Below are positions 39,001-54,000 of a stretch of 64,000 nt of DNA, piece after piece (position 1 is the first letter of the stretch; every line of letters begins with the position of its first letter). Source of the stretch: CAUPWF01 sp036656795 (GTDB lineage: Bacteria; Bacillota; Clostridia; Lachnospirales; Lachnospiraceae); NCBI GenBank assembly GCA_036656795.1, contig JAVXHR010000012.1, positions 1 through 64,000 of the forward strand. The letters are read 5' to 3'. Below the pieces are notes generated by a model. That model did not search any database, was not told where the DNA came from, and saw only the letters and a list, made by a program, of their open reading frames with translations. Made by a program: the position numbers and the translations under genes.

Positions 39001-42000
39001 TTTATCGTATTTTTCGTAATGCCCGGTATGCCTTCCGCAACCTCATCATATAGGACATAATGTGTTTCATTTTTGAAGAAATAGTTAGCAGGAGTAATGA
39101 TTTCAATTGGCTCATTTTCTAATTCCTCCCCCCCTTCTAAGATATCCCAAAGAAGTCCTGATATTGTTACTAATACATCTCTTGTCATATATTCACCTAA
39201 TATTCTTCTATACTAATCTGCTGTGTAGTTTCAATATCATATGGTAAGATTGAATTGGCAAATTGTTTGAATTTATCTGCAGCATCACTCACATAAAAAT
39301 CATAATTTGCCTGCCCCTTTGTAAACTCCGTATTGGCAATTCCCTTTTCCTCTAACAGCGCTTTTAAGTCCATTGCAGTTTCATATGCCGGATTCACAAG
39401 GTTAATACTATCACCTAGGTAATCTCTTACCCGTGAACGCAGTAATGGATAATGTGTACATCCCAGAATTAATGTATCAATATCTGATTCTTTCATAGAC
39501 GCAAGATAATAATCTATAATTTCCGCTGTTACATTATGTTTTGCAAATCCTTCTTCCACCAATGGCACAAATAGCGGACATGGTTTTCCTACAACAGAAA
39601 CTTCCGAATCCATCTCTTTCATAAGACGTGAATACATCTGGCTGCGAATGGTTGCTTCTGTTCCAACGACTCCGATTTTTTTATTCTGAGTTGCCGCAAC
39701 TGCTGCTCTCGCTCCCGGAACCACCACGCCTATGATTGGCACATCTGTTTCGTCACGGACAACATCAAGAGCAAGAGCACTGGCCGTATTACATGCTATT
39801 ACAATCGCTTTGACTTGTTTGGTTTTTAGAAACCGAATAATCTGTCTGGAATAACGAATAATGTTATCTCTTGATTTGCTTCCATAGGGAACGCGCGCCG
39901 TATCTCCAAAATATACCAGATGCTCCTTTGGTAAATGACGCATAATTTCTCTTGCTACTGTTAGTCCACCCACACCGGAATCAAATACCCCTATGGGCGC
40001 CGAATAATTGTCTGCCATATTCACAATATCTCTCCTTATTAAAGAGCCAGCTTCTTTGCTACATCATATTGAAATTCTGGAATCTTTTTATTCATCTCTA
40101 GTGCTGCATCAATATCAAAATCAATATACTCACCATGCTTATATCCTACCACACGATTGGTCATTCCATCAGAAAGTAGTTCTACTGCCTTTGCTCCCAT
40201 CATAGATGCATAGACTCTATCTTTACATGTTGGACTTCCACCACGTTGCATATGACCTAATATAGTAGCCCTCGTCTCCATACCTGTTGCTTCTTCAATT
40301 CGTTTTGCAAGATTAATAGAATCTCCAACACCCTCTGCATTGATAATAATATAATGTTTTTTGCCACGTTTTCTGCTGGAAATAATATCTTCAATAATAG
40401 ATTCCTGCGTCACATCATGTTCCTCTGGCATCAGAATCTTTTCTGCACCATTTGCAATGCCACACCACAATGCTAGATACCCCGCATCTCTACCCATCAC
40501 TTCTATAATGCTGCATCGTTCATGAGACGTGGAGGTATCACGTACCTTATCAATAGCCTGCATTGCTGTATTTACAGCTGTATCAAACCCAATGGTATAT
40601 TCTGTACAAGCAATATCAAGATCTATGGTTCCCGGAATTCCTATGGTATTAATTCCAAGATTGGATAGTTTTTGCGCTCCGGCAAAGGAACCATCTCCAC
40701 CAATTACTACCAAACCATCAATTCCATACTTTTTACAGATTGCTGCTGCTTCCTGCTGCCCTTCTTCTGTTCTCATTTCTTGACAGCGAGCTGTTTGCAA
40801 GATTGTTCCACCACGCTGGATAATATCTGATACATCCCTTGCAGACATATCAATAATATCTTCATTTAAAAGTCCTGTATAACCACGTCTGATTCCACGT
40901 ACGTTTAATCCTTTTCCTAATCCGGTTCTCACAACAGCACGAATTGCCGCATTCATTCCTGGTGCATCACCACCACTTGTTAATACGCCAATTGTTCTTA
41001 TCACCTTTTCACTCATAATAATCCTCCACTCAATCCTTTTCCTTGGTATTGCTTATTTTTTAACACTTTAAACTTCATTTTACTCTATTTATCGAATGTT
41101 TTCAACGGGTTTTTCCACAACTTTTACCCTTTTATCTCCAAGATAATTTGTCAATCTGCTGAGTAACCCAGCCTCTGCATGCACATTCTTGTTGCGTGGC
41201 AATCGTTTAATTGCCTTCTCTGCCTGACAATATATCACCACCGTATCTTTTCCCTCTGAATCTTTTAACATCTCCAGTAATACGTTTTCTCCCTTCGCAT
41301 AGCTTTCTTTATCGGGATATTGAATCCACAATTCTTTTGTGGTTTGGTCAAATGGTATAATGGATTCACAGATTAATTTGCTGTCCTTATCATCTTCCTC
41401 AGAGACACGTCCTCTTACAAACACCTTACTGTCCTCTACCAAGAATCTTTGATTTGCTTCATAATCTCTTGGAAAAACAACCACCTCCACTGTACCAACC
41501 AAATCTTCAATTGTAATAAACGCCATAGTTTTATTGGTTCTCGTATGCTTGATCGTCTTAGCTGTAATCATGCCACCTACGATTTCTTTTGCACCATCAC
41601 GCACTTTGGTTGTATTCGTTTCTTCATCTAATTGAAAATCAAGCGTCGTTGCAGAGATACTCCTTCTCCACTTCTCTTCATATTCTTCCAATGGATGGCC
41701 ACTAATATACACACCTAATACTTCCTTTTCAAAAGACAATAGTGTTTCTTTTCCATATTCCCCCACATCGGGAAGACGAATATCAAATTCTTGTTTTTGT
41801 TCTTCATCTACCATATCAAATAATGTCATCTGACCGGTCATAGAATACTTGCGTTCTTGATTCACCTGCTCCAGAATCTGAATATAAATCATCATAAATT
41901 GCTTTCTAGTTCCTCCAAGACTATCGAGTGCTCCTGATTTAATAAAACTCTCGATGGTTCGCTTGTTAACTTCTTTTCCAGACAAACGTTCGATAAAATC

Positions 42001-45000
42001 TTTGAGATGTTTAAAAATACCACCTCGGTCTCGTTCTGCAATAATCGCTTCTATCACAGGACGCCCAATACTTTTAATCGCCGCTAATCCATACCGTATA
42101 TTTCCCCCATCTACAGAAAAGATTCCAACCCCTTTGTTAATATCCGGTGGCAGAATATGTATTCCCATCTGTCTACAAGAATAAATGTATTCTGAAACTT
42201 TACCGGAATTATCAATCACAGAAGTCATAAGTGCTGCCATAAACTCCACCGGATAATAATATTTCAGATATGCCGTCTGATAAGACACCACTGCATACGC
42301 TGCCGCATGTGATTTATTAAATGCATATTTGGCAAAATCCACCATATCATCATAGATTTTATTGGCAACTTTTTCCTCGATTCCATTCTTGACACAACCA
42401 AGGACTCCTTCTTCTTCATTACCATAGACAAAATTCTGTCGTTCCTTTGCCATTACATCAGCTTTTTTCTTAGACATAGCACGTCGCAGCAGATCACTTC
42501 GTCCCAACGTATATCCGGCAAGATCCCGTACAATCTGCATTACTTGTTCCTGGTACACGATGCACCCATAAGTCGGTGCCAAAATCGGTTCTAACATCGG
42601 GCAATCATAGGTAATAGATGCTGGATTATTCTTACCCTTTATATATTGTGGAATGAAATCCATGGGACCGGGACGATACAATGATATTCCCGCAATAATA
42701 TCCTCAAGACTCTGAGGCTTTAGTTCTTTCATAAAGCTTTTCATACCGGTGCTTTCTAACTGAAAGATTCCATCTGTCTTCCCCGTTCCAATAGAAGCAA
42801 GTACTTCTTGATTATTATAATCGATTTGGTCCATATCAATAAGATGCCCTGCACTTTGACCGGCTAATTTGGTAGCATTTTGAATAACCGTCAACGTACG
42901 AAGCCCAAGGAAATCCATCTTCAGAAGTCCTAATTCTTCTAGTGTGGTCATGGTAAATTGCGTTGTAATGGAACCATCTGATCCAAGTGATAATGGCACA
43001 TACTCATCTACTGATTTCTGACTAATTACCACCCCTGCCGCATGCATAGATGTATGTCTTGGCAGACCTTCCAACCTTTTGGACATATCCAATAATTCTT
43101 TAACTTGTGAATCCGACTCGTAGACATTGCGTAGTTCTGCATTCATCGTCAATGCCTTTTCCAACGTAATATTAAGTTCTGTTGGAATCATCTTAGCAAT
43201 TCCATCAACTAACGAATATGGCAGATCCATCACGCGTCCCACATCACGTATAACCCCTCTGGCCGCCATGGTTCCAAATGTAACAATCTGGACCACTCGG
43301 TCCGAACCGTATTTATCTACGACATAATCAATCACTTCCTGCCGTCGTTCAAAGCAAAAATCAATATCAATATCGGGCATGGACACACGCTCTGGATTTA
43401 AAAATCGTTCAAATAATAATTTATATCGAATGGGATCAATGTTGGTAATCTCCAGACAATAGGACACAATACTTCCTGCTGCAGACCCACGTCCCGGTCC
43501 TACAATAATATTATGATCTCTTGCATATTTGATAAAATCCCAGACAATCAAAAAGTAATCCACATATCCCATCGTCTGTATTACATTCAGCTCGTACTCA
43601 AGGCGCCCAATCAGCGTATCATCAAGCTTCGCATAGCGTCTTTCTAATCCTTCAAAGCATAATTTATTCAGATATTCCCATGACGTATAGCCATCCGGAA
43701 CATCATATTTTGGTAACTTTGTTACTCCAAATTCGATCTCTACATTACATCTATCCGCTATCTTTTGTGTATTCTCCAGTGCTTCTAAGGCATACGGAAA
43801 TAACTCTGCCATCTCTTCTTTAGATTTGACATAGTACTGTCCTCCCTCATAGCGCATACGATCTTCATCTAGCAGTTTTTTCCCTGTCTGAATACAAAGT
43901 AACATATCATGTGGTTTTTCATCTTCTGCATACGTATAATGAACATCATTGGTTGCAACCAACTCAATATTCGTTTCTTTTGCCAGACGCAGCAGTTGCT
44001 GATTGACCAGAGCCTGCTCCTGCATGCCATGGTCTTGCAATTCTAAGAAGAAATTCCCCGCACCAAAAATCTCCTCATATCGTTTTGCAGATATCTTGGC
44101 TTCTTCGTACATTCCGCGAAGTAAGTTCTTCTGAACTTCTCCTGCCAGACAAGCACTAAGTGCAATGATACCCTCATGATATTCTTGCAGTACTTCCAAA
44201 TCCACACGAGGTTTATAATAGTATCCTTCGACAAACCCTTTGGATACAATCTTCATCAGATTCTGATATCCTTGATTCGTTTCTGCCAATAACACAAGAT
44301 GGTAGTACCTGGCTTCCCCTCCGACTGTCTCTTTGTCAAATCTAGAACCCGGGGCTACATATACTTCACACCCCAAGATGGGCTTTACACCAACTGCTTT
44401 TGCCGCACGATAAAAATCAATAACACCAAACATTACGCCATGATCTGTAATTGCCGCGCTGTCCATGCCAAGCTCTTTCACTCTGGCAACATATTCTTTT
44501 ATCTTATTAGAACCGTCCAACAGACTATATTCTGTATGAACGTGTAAATGTGCAAATTTCATAGGCTCTCCTGTAGACAAACTTGTATCTTTCATGAAGT
44601 AAAAAAAGAGTGCCTCATAGAAGGCACCCTTATCTTTTTACAATTTACCCATTAATCATAAAAGATACCAATTTGTCAATATCATCTTTTTCATAGGCAA
44701 TAATCTCCAACTCTGGAATTTCTCCATTTGAGAAGATATTAGCCATAGATACATATTGAGAAAGTTTAGATTTCAGATTCAAGCGATCACCTTCACCGGT
44801 TACTAATTCAACCTTACCGCTACAACTGTCTATCACTTGAAAAAACTTCTCTACATCTGTAATATTCTGTACTTTCATCGAATTCTCCTTTCCCTGCTTA
44901 TATGTCTATAATTATACCTTAATTATGACGAATTGCAATGCTTTTTTCCTTAAGTTCAATCTTTCCTTCTTTTAGCAATCTACCAACTGCTCTCTTAAAT

Positions 45001-48000
45001 GCACTCTTACTAAGATCAAATTCTTGTTTAATCATCTCCGGAGAGGCTTTATCATTAAATGGCAATTCCCCATCATATCTTTCTAACGCCTGCCAGATCA
45101 GTTTTGCATCTTTATCCATCTGCATAGGAATCTTCTCTCGTACACTAAGATCCAGTTTCCCATCTTCTTTTACTGTCGTTACTCTAGCCTCAATCTTTTG
45201 TCCAATCTCCAAGTTTCCATAGGCCTCTTTTCTTGGAATCAACGCTGAATATTGATAATCTACTGCAACAAATACTCCAAATTCATCACTTGTTTCATAC
45301 ACAATCCCCGTAACCTTGTCGTCCTTTTGATATTCCGAATCCGTCTTAAGATATTCATACACTTTCATCGTACCACACAACCGTTTACTTTTATCAATAT
45401 AGAGTGCCACTAAGCATTCCTCTCCCTGCTTTACCGGAGTCGTCTGTTCTTTAAATGGCAACAGCAGGTCTTTTTCCAGACCCCATTCCAAAAAAGCTCC
45501 TACCTTACCTACTTCTGCAACTTTCAGCAGGGCAACTTCTCCCAACTGCAGTTTTGGTTCTTTTGTAGTCGCAATTAAGCGATCTTCAGAATCCTTGTAT
45601 AAAAACACCTCTACAGGATCTCCGATCTCAATCTCCGCAGGAACTTGTTTCTTGGGTAATAGGACACGTTCTTCTTCACTTCCCAGATATACACCAAACT
45701 CCACTTCCTTTACCACTGTTAATACTTGTTTTTTTCCTAATTGCATTTTATATTCTCCTTAAGTTTTACTGTATCACGCATTCTTCTCTGTTGCAACATA
45801 ACTCTTTTCCATCGTGATCACGCATTGGTATCTTAGATCAATCTTGTGCAGTGCTGCTATTAACTGTTTCTGAATCTCTTGTTGGCGATCATATCGATAC
45901 TCATACGGAACAATCATATCAAAGATTAAATTCACCTGTTCCTTCCCATCTACCAGTCGAAAATCATGAATAGACACATGTTTGTCTATCTTGTCCAATT
46001 CTATTTCGACACACTGTTTGATTGACAGAACTCTTTCATTCTTTGTCTCTACCGGGTCCATATGTATTACAAGAAACATACCCAGATATTCCTTTGCCTC
46101 TTTTTCTATCCGATCAATAATTTCATGAGATTTCTCTATATCTACATTATTCGGTACCTCTGCATGTATGGAAGCCATACTTCTTCCAGGTCCATAATTA
46201 TGTACAATCAGATCATGACTTCCCACAATTCCATCATAATGCTCTACAAATCGTGTAATTTGCATATATACCTCTGGATCGATTGCCTCCCCGATTAATG
46301 GTTCTAAGGTATCTTTTGCAATACCAATCCCTGCCCAGGTAACCATTAGGGCCACACCTGCCCCTACCCAGCCATCAATATTAATTCCTGTGCATTTCCA
46401 GAATATAATAGATAAGATGGTCGCTGATGTCGTAATAACATCGCCTAACGAATCTGTAGCAACTGCCATCATCACTTTTGAGTTGATTCTGGCTCCCAAC
46501 GTCTTGTTAAATGCTCCCAACCACAATTTAACTCCTATCGATAATAGCAAGATCACAATCGACAAGATTTGAAATTTTAATTGTTCCGGTTCCCGAATCT
46601 TACCAATAGCATCTTTGAAAAATGTAAAGCCCACTTGTATCACTAAAAATGCAATGATAAGCGCTGCAATATATTCAATTCTTCCATGCCCAAATGGGTG
46701 GTCTTTATCTGCGGGTTTCTCTGCCATCTTTACTCCAAAAAAGCTGATTACAGAAGAACCTGCATCTGATAGATTGTTGAATGCATCTGCCATAACAGAT
46801 ACACTATGTAACAAGAATCCAATTCCTAACTTTATCACAAACAAAAACAAATTACAAAAGATGCCCACCATACTTGCTAACACTCCATAAGCCGTACGGA
46901 CGGACACCTTTTCCACTTGTTTGTACTCTTTTATCAAATGGGTTACCAAAAATTCTGTCATTTGTTTCCTCCGTCTGTATCTTTTATTTCTCTTGTTCTA
47001 AAAAAAACCATTTAATCTTAAACTCAGAAGTAGCTGTTACCATCTCATATTCTTCCTCCGTCAGTACTTCTTTCAGTTCTTCCTTTCCCTCGTCCGGAAC
47101 CACTGCATGTGTTGCATCTACAAAACATAGATTTGGATATAACACACACCACCAGTTATGTCCTTTAGCCTCGCCAATCTCAATCCTCAAGGCTTCATAA
47201 TCTCCCGCCGGAAATGTCACATCTCCATAAGTCTTATCTGGGAAATAGCATTTGGTCACTTCAACGTTTACCGGATAATTATAACCTTCTTCCCGAATAA
47301 TTGTTCTTGCCGTATCCTGTAATTTAAGTTCGTTCTCAATCGCCCACGCCTTTGTTTCTTCTACATTTTTGGCATGTGGAATTTCCCGTTTCATACACTT
47401 TAGTATTGCTTCCTTAACTTTCATCTTCAATTCCTGATCTTTCTTGCCATCACTATTTGCCAAGATATGGAATCGCAATACTTCTTTTGCTACTTCTTCT
47501 TGAGTGCTTTGAATCTTTGCTTCTACCCGTAATTCTCTTTGATATATGGCTACACTTGTAAGACCAAATGCAATGATAAGAGCCAGCAGGATGCAGATTC
47601 TCTTTTGATACTTCGTTATCTTTTCAATCATTCTTTCTTTCATCTATGTATCTCCTTTGCTTTTCGCTTTATTACCTGGAGTATACACATGCTTTTTCTT
47701 TCTTATACACTGCTTGGACCGAATATTTTATTTTTTTGTACGGATGGTATCAATCACCGCTTCTACCTGATTATCAATGTGTTGTTTCATAGCAGCAGAT
47801 GCCGCCGCTTTCTGATGATGTTCCAGGCTATTGATAATCTCTTGATGTTCCACAAGAAGATTCTCGTATACTGCCTCTTTTTTTAGATATTCCACGCGAA
47901 AACGATACATCTGTTCCCGCAGGTTACTCAACAATTGTACAAGTCGCTGGTTATCTGTTGCTTCATATATAATGTCGTGAAACTGTACATCAGCTTCTGC

Positions 48001-51000
48001 AATATGTGTAACATCTGTATTCTCTAAGATTGCTTCAAATGCTTTTGCCGCTTCTTTTAATGACTCTATCTGCTTTTTTGTAATCTTGTCGCAGGCAATC
48101 TGAACTGCTAGTTCTTCTAATGCACATCGAACCTCTAACACATCACGCAAACTTTTTTCCGTAATCTCCGCGACTTCAGCACCTTTTCGTGGAATCATTA
48201 ATACAAGTCCCTCTAATTCTAACTTGCGGATTGCCTCGCGCACAGGAGTACGGCTTACTCCCAGTTTATTGGCTAATTGAATCTCCATTAGCCGTTCTCC
48301 TGGTTTTAATTCTCCCTTTAAAATCGCTTGTCGTAAGGTATTAAAAACCACATCACGCAATGGAAGATATTCATTCATATTTACTTCAAACTTTGGTTCC
48401 ATCTTATTTCCTCCTGGCATTGTGTATATTAGTCACATACACTTGCTTTGCTAATCCTTGCTCTTTTATCGTATGATATGCCTCTTTTGCAGTCTTTCTG
48501 TCTCTAAATATTCCAAACACTGTTGGACCACTACCACTCATCATGGCGTTGAGAGCACCTGCTTCTTTCATAGCAGTCTTTAACTTCCCAATCACCGGAT
48601 ACTCCTCCATGGTAACCATCTCCAATACATTACCCATAGATGTTGCAATTTTCTTTAGATCTTGCTGTTCCAGTCCTCTGAGAATTCCATCAATATCCGG
48701 ATGTGTGATATCCTCTTTGGTATCTAATTTTTCATATACAAGTTGCGTTGACACACTAATGGGTGGTTTTGCAATCAATATAAAACACTTTGGCATGGGA
48801 CGAAGTGGTGTTAATACCTCTCCTATACCCTCTGCCAGCACTGTTCCACGCATAATACAATAAGGAACATCTGCACCTAACTGCACTCCACGTTCCATTA
48901 ACTCTTGTTCATTTAATCCTAAACGATAGATATAATTCATTCCAAATAATACGGCTGCTGCATTGGAACTTCCACCCGCCAACCCGGCAGACACCGGAAT
49001 GTGCTTTTTCAAGGTAATCAACACACCTCCCGTAAGATGAAATTCCTTCATCAGCAACTCGGCTGCCTTATATGCTATATTATTTTCGTTAATCGGCAAA
49101 AAATATAGATTCGTTTTTACTTGTATCTCCGGCTTACTAATACGTTCTATTACCACATCATCATACAAATAGATTGTCTGCATCACCATACGAACATCGT
49201 GATACCCATTCTCTCGTTTTCCCAGGACATCCAAACCAAGATTAATCTTTGCCAGCGCTTTCAATTCAAATTTATCCATCGCGTCTCCTCGTACTTTATA
49301 CAATGATTAATAGTTCCTCTGCATTTTGTATACATTATTCTTATAGTATACTCATATTCTCCTTAAAAATCAATATTTTATCTCCCTCTTTTATTTCACT
49401 TCCTCCTATTTCATTTATATTCTTAATTGCCTCTACTGTTGTACAGTACTTCTTAGCCAAATTCCACAATTCGTCCCCGGACTTCACGACATATCCTACG
49501 ATTCCGGGGCGTTTTCCTATTATTTCCCGATCATACTCTTTTATCTGGATATCTACAATAGATTTCATTTGAATGGGAGTTCTTAAGAAACTGTCGAACG
49601 CCAATACTGCTTTTACTTCTACTTCATTGCTTCCAAGCATAGTCACTGTAAGTTGTTCTATCGTATGAGCAATGTCATAACACAATTTCTCATACTTATC
49701 ATTACTTTCGATAACATAGGAAAACGGAATCATTCCCTGCCACGTATCAAAAGGAATTGCATCATTGGCTTTTACATATAGAAAACAAATATGCAACACT
49801 CCATCAATTTGAATCTTTCCATCAACAATCTGCATATCATCTACCTGTAACGCTCCATTACTATGACATATCTGTAAGATATCCTCTTTTAATTCAGGCA
49901 GTGATAGCTGCTCTACCACTTTACATTTGGAATGATTTTGTAGCACTAACTCTTCATAACAGGTATCTTCCCGCTGGACAACACATTCCTTTTCCAAGGA
50001 ATACACGTCCTCTAACATCTCCATATGTTCTTCTTCATAGATTGCAATTTGCATAGTTAAGGTACCTTCAATTCCAAGGATACGCATTTCTCCATCTTCA
50101 TCCATACGAATGTCCACATGTACCTCTTCCAGAGAAGCATATACTTGATGATACATGCTTTCATCTGCTCCTGAACAACTAATACGTCCCTCGTATGGAA
50201 TGCTTTGTTCTATCCAGTCCATCTTTCCGTCTGTAGATTCGTAAAAACAAAATGCAATCAGTTCCCCCTTTAAAAGCAACTCATCTGCTCCCAGTTTGGT
50301 ATCTAATTTTCGTTTAGATATATCGGTCCACAATAAGGTGCCAACTGTCTCCTTTGTGCCCGGAATGTTTAACTCTTCTTTAATACGATAACAATCCTTT
50401 TTACAGGTATGTATCTGTAATAGCTTGATTGGTTTTGTCTTTTTATGTATTGGAATCTGACAGTCTACGTCTATAGTAGCCGCCTCATCATATAATCCTT
50501 CTCCGGAGATTTCCAATTCTATCATGGCTTTCATACTCAGTTTTCTCGAATGAATCATAGTTGCTGTATATTCCACCCTTGCGTCCTTAATATAGCAATG
50601 CTCTTCCGTCTTTTCTTCCATGTATATCAATTCTTCAAATGGCAGTTTTCCATCTAATGAGGTGAGCCTTGCTTCCCCTTCTTCCGTCACATACAGGACC
50701 TGGAAATATAATTTTCCAATCACACGCAGATAATTTTCGACATGTTTAATTTCTTCTACCTGTACCTTTCCCTGACTGAATATAATCCGTGCAATATCAC
50801 GTTTTGCGTCCGGAACGTTGTAATCCTCCGTCAAAAAAAATTGGTCGGTAATTGGTTTTTTACTCTGATTCAAATGAATCGGTTTTTTTAATAATTCCAT
50901 AGATACCCTCCTTATTCAAACACTACATTCTTTTCGTTTTCTTCCATTTTTACTACAAGATAAGGATATGTTGTAGTCGTTATGATTTCTTCTTCTTTTG

Positions 51001-54000
51001 TAGGTCCAATTAAATTGGTGTGTATATAGATTGCATTCTTTGATTCATAACATTCAAGCACTTTAATGCTATACCCACTTGTTTCCTGCGCTCCATATCC
51101 CTGCGCAATGTACAGATACCCTTGATCCATATAAGTTAATTTGAGTGGTTGGCTCTTTTTTTCTTCAATTACTGTCAAGAATTCCTCAGGTATCTTGTCT
51201 TTATCTAATACCGTGTACTCCATATCTTTTATTTTAGTTGCATTTTCCTTTTCTATGGTACAACCTGTAAGTATTAATACTATTATGGCACTGACAATGC
51301 ATGCATAGATTCGTTTCATAGGAGCCTCACCTTACACTCTCTGATATTATTCTCTTTATCATCATATTATGCTTCTTGTCTTTTCATGCCCACTCTAGTA
51401 TAATATTTTATGTAAAATCAAGAAAGAAAGAAGGACCTTACCTATGATACGTTTTATATGTTCCGCTATATTTTTAATTTTATTTTTAATTCTAACCATC
51501 CCTGTTTTGCTCATAGAATGGTGCATCGGTAAATGTAATCAAACCAAACGTGATACTTCCTCTCTTAGAATTGTACAATGGGGATTTCGCTGTATGTTAA
51601 AAATAACCGGAGTAGAAGTTACCGTAATCGGAGAAGAACATGTTCCAAATGAGCCTGTATTATTTATTGCAAATCACAGAAGTTTTTATGATATTCTACT
51701 TACCTACTCACGATGTAAGCGTCTAACCGGATATGTTGCAAAAAAAGAAATGGAACATATTCCTGTTTTAAATACTTGGATGCGTTACCTATATTGTCTT
51801 TTTTTGGATCGCGAGAATCCAAAAGAAGGATTAAAGACAATCTTACAAGGCATTGACTATATTAAATCTGGTATCTCTATATGTATCTTCCCTGAAGGCA
51901 CACGTAATAAAGGCGACGAATTATCTCTGTTACCCTTCAAAGATGGTGCGTTAAAAATTGCAGATAAGACCGGCTGTCCCATTATACCTATGTCCTTGAA
52001 TCATACTATTAACATCTTTGAGCATCAATTTCCGCGCATTAAAAAAACCCATGTCATACTAGAGTACGGAACACCTATCTATACCCACGAATTGGATAAA
52101 GAAACACGAAAACATCTTGGCGCATATTGCCAGAATATCATTCAAGAAACAATTAACAAAAATGCAACCTTGGTCTAACACCCGGTTGCATTTTGTCACT
52201 TTATTTTATTGATTTTTATTCTTTTCCTTTTTAGACTGTTGTGCTTTCTTTTCTTCCTTTGCCTGTGCCCTTGCTTTTTTCTTCTCTTCCTGTACGATAT
52301 CATTGGTTGCAAAAAGCTCCTGTATACGAAGAACTGTTGCATCTATCCGTTCTTTTATCGTAAATGACGTCTGAAGAAATTTTTTCCCTGTCTTTGTTTC
52401 TATAAATTTACCAAAATCTGCTGCATCTCCTACGGTAAAGTCTTCCTTGGGAAGTACATGTAATTCTTCATTATTTATATTCAGATAATAAGTCTCTTCT
52501 TCTTCATAGATATGACTTAATTCTTTGTATTTTACGTGTTGTTCTTTTTGCTCAGGTTGATTAATGGTAAACTCATTTTCCCCAAATGTAAGATAAATAT
52601 CTGCTTGAGATTGATAATTCGGGTCATTTCCGGCCAGTTTGAAAAATGCAATGTATTTTCTAAAAAATGCAAATGCAATAATTCCAAGACCTATAGCACA
52701 TAATATATACATTGCCTGTCCACCTCGGAATGCATACGCCAGTAAGAAAAAGCAACTGGCAAATACACACATTCGAAACGCTGCCTTGGGCGAATTGATT
52801 CGATAAGTAAACTGAATAAATTGTTGCAACACTTTTTTGCTGTGTTTCATCTTCACTTTATATATTGGGGTCATATGGACGCCTCCTATTCTTATATTGA
52901 CTGATACGTCTCATTATAATACGATTCTATGACTTCTGACAAGGACTAGTTTTTCTTTTACTTTTTTTCGCCCTAGTGATATAATGGAATACAGTAATGT
53001 CAACTACCAAAAAGGAGTGCTACCATGAATACACAAAACCTAACTTTATTAACTGATTTTTATGAATTAACGATGATGCAGGGATATTTTGATCATCAAG
53101 AAAATGAAACCGTAATATTCGATGTTTTTTTCCGTGCCAATCCATGTGGTTCCGGATACTCGATTGTTGCCGGTCTTGAACAGGTCATTAGTTATATTAA
53201 AAGCCTTAATTTTTCTTATGAAGACATCGAATATCTACGCAGTTTAAATATGTTTAGTGAAGACTTTTTACATTATCTTGGTGGGTTTCATTTTAGTGGT
53301 GACATTTATGCCATTCCGGAAGGAACCATCGTATTTCCAAAGGAGCCTTTATTAAAAGTAGTTGCACCCATCATGGAAGCTCAATTAGTTGAAACGGCTA
53401 TTTTAAATATTATCAATCACCAATCCCTCATTGCTACCAAATCTGCACGGGTTGTATATGCCGCAAATGGCGATGGGATTATGGAATTCGGATTACGTCG
53501 TGCACAGGGACCTGATGCTGGATTATATGGTGCCAGAGCTGCCATGATTGCCGGTTGTATTGGTACTTCTAATGTTCTTGCTGGACAATTATTTGATGTT
53601 CCAATTAAAGGAACCCATGCCCACAGTTGGATTATGAGTTTTCAAGATGAATACACCGCTTTTAAAAAATATTCCCAGCTCTATCCTTATGCCTGTTGTC
53701 TATTAGTAGATACCTATGACACACTGAAATCCGGCGTCCCTGCTGCAATTAAAGTCTTTGAAGAGATGAAAGCAGATGGAATAGAATTAAAAAATTATGG
53801 AATACGTCTAGACAGTGGAGATTTAGCATATCTTTCCAAGAAAGCACGTGAGATGCTTGACGCAGCAGGATTTGAAGATGCATTTATCTCCGCTTCCAAT
53901 GATCTGGACGAATATCTAATTCACGATTTAAAGATACAAGGTGCTGCCATTGACTCTTGGGGTGTAGGTACTAATCTAATTACATCGAAAGATTGCCCTG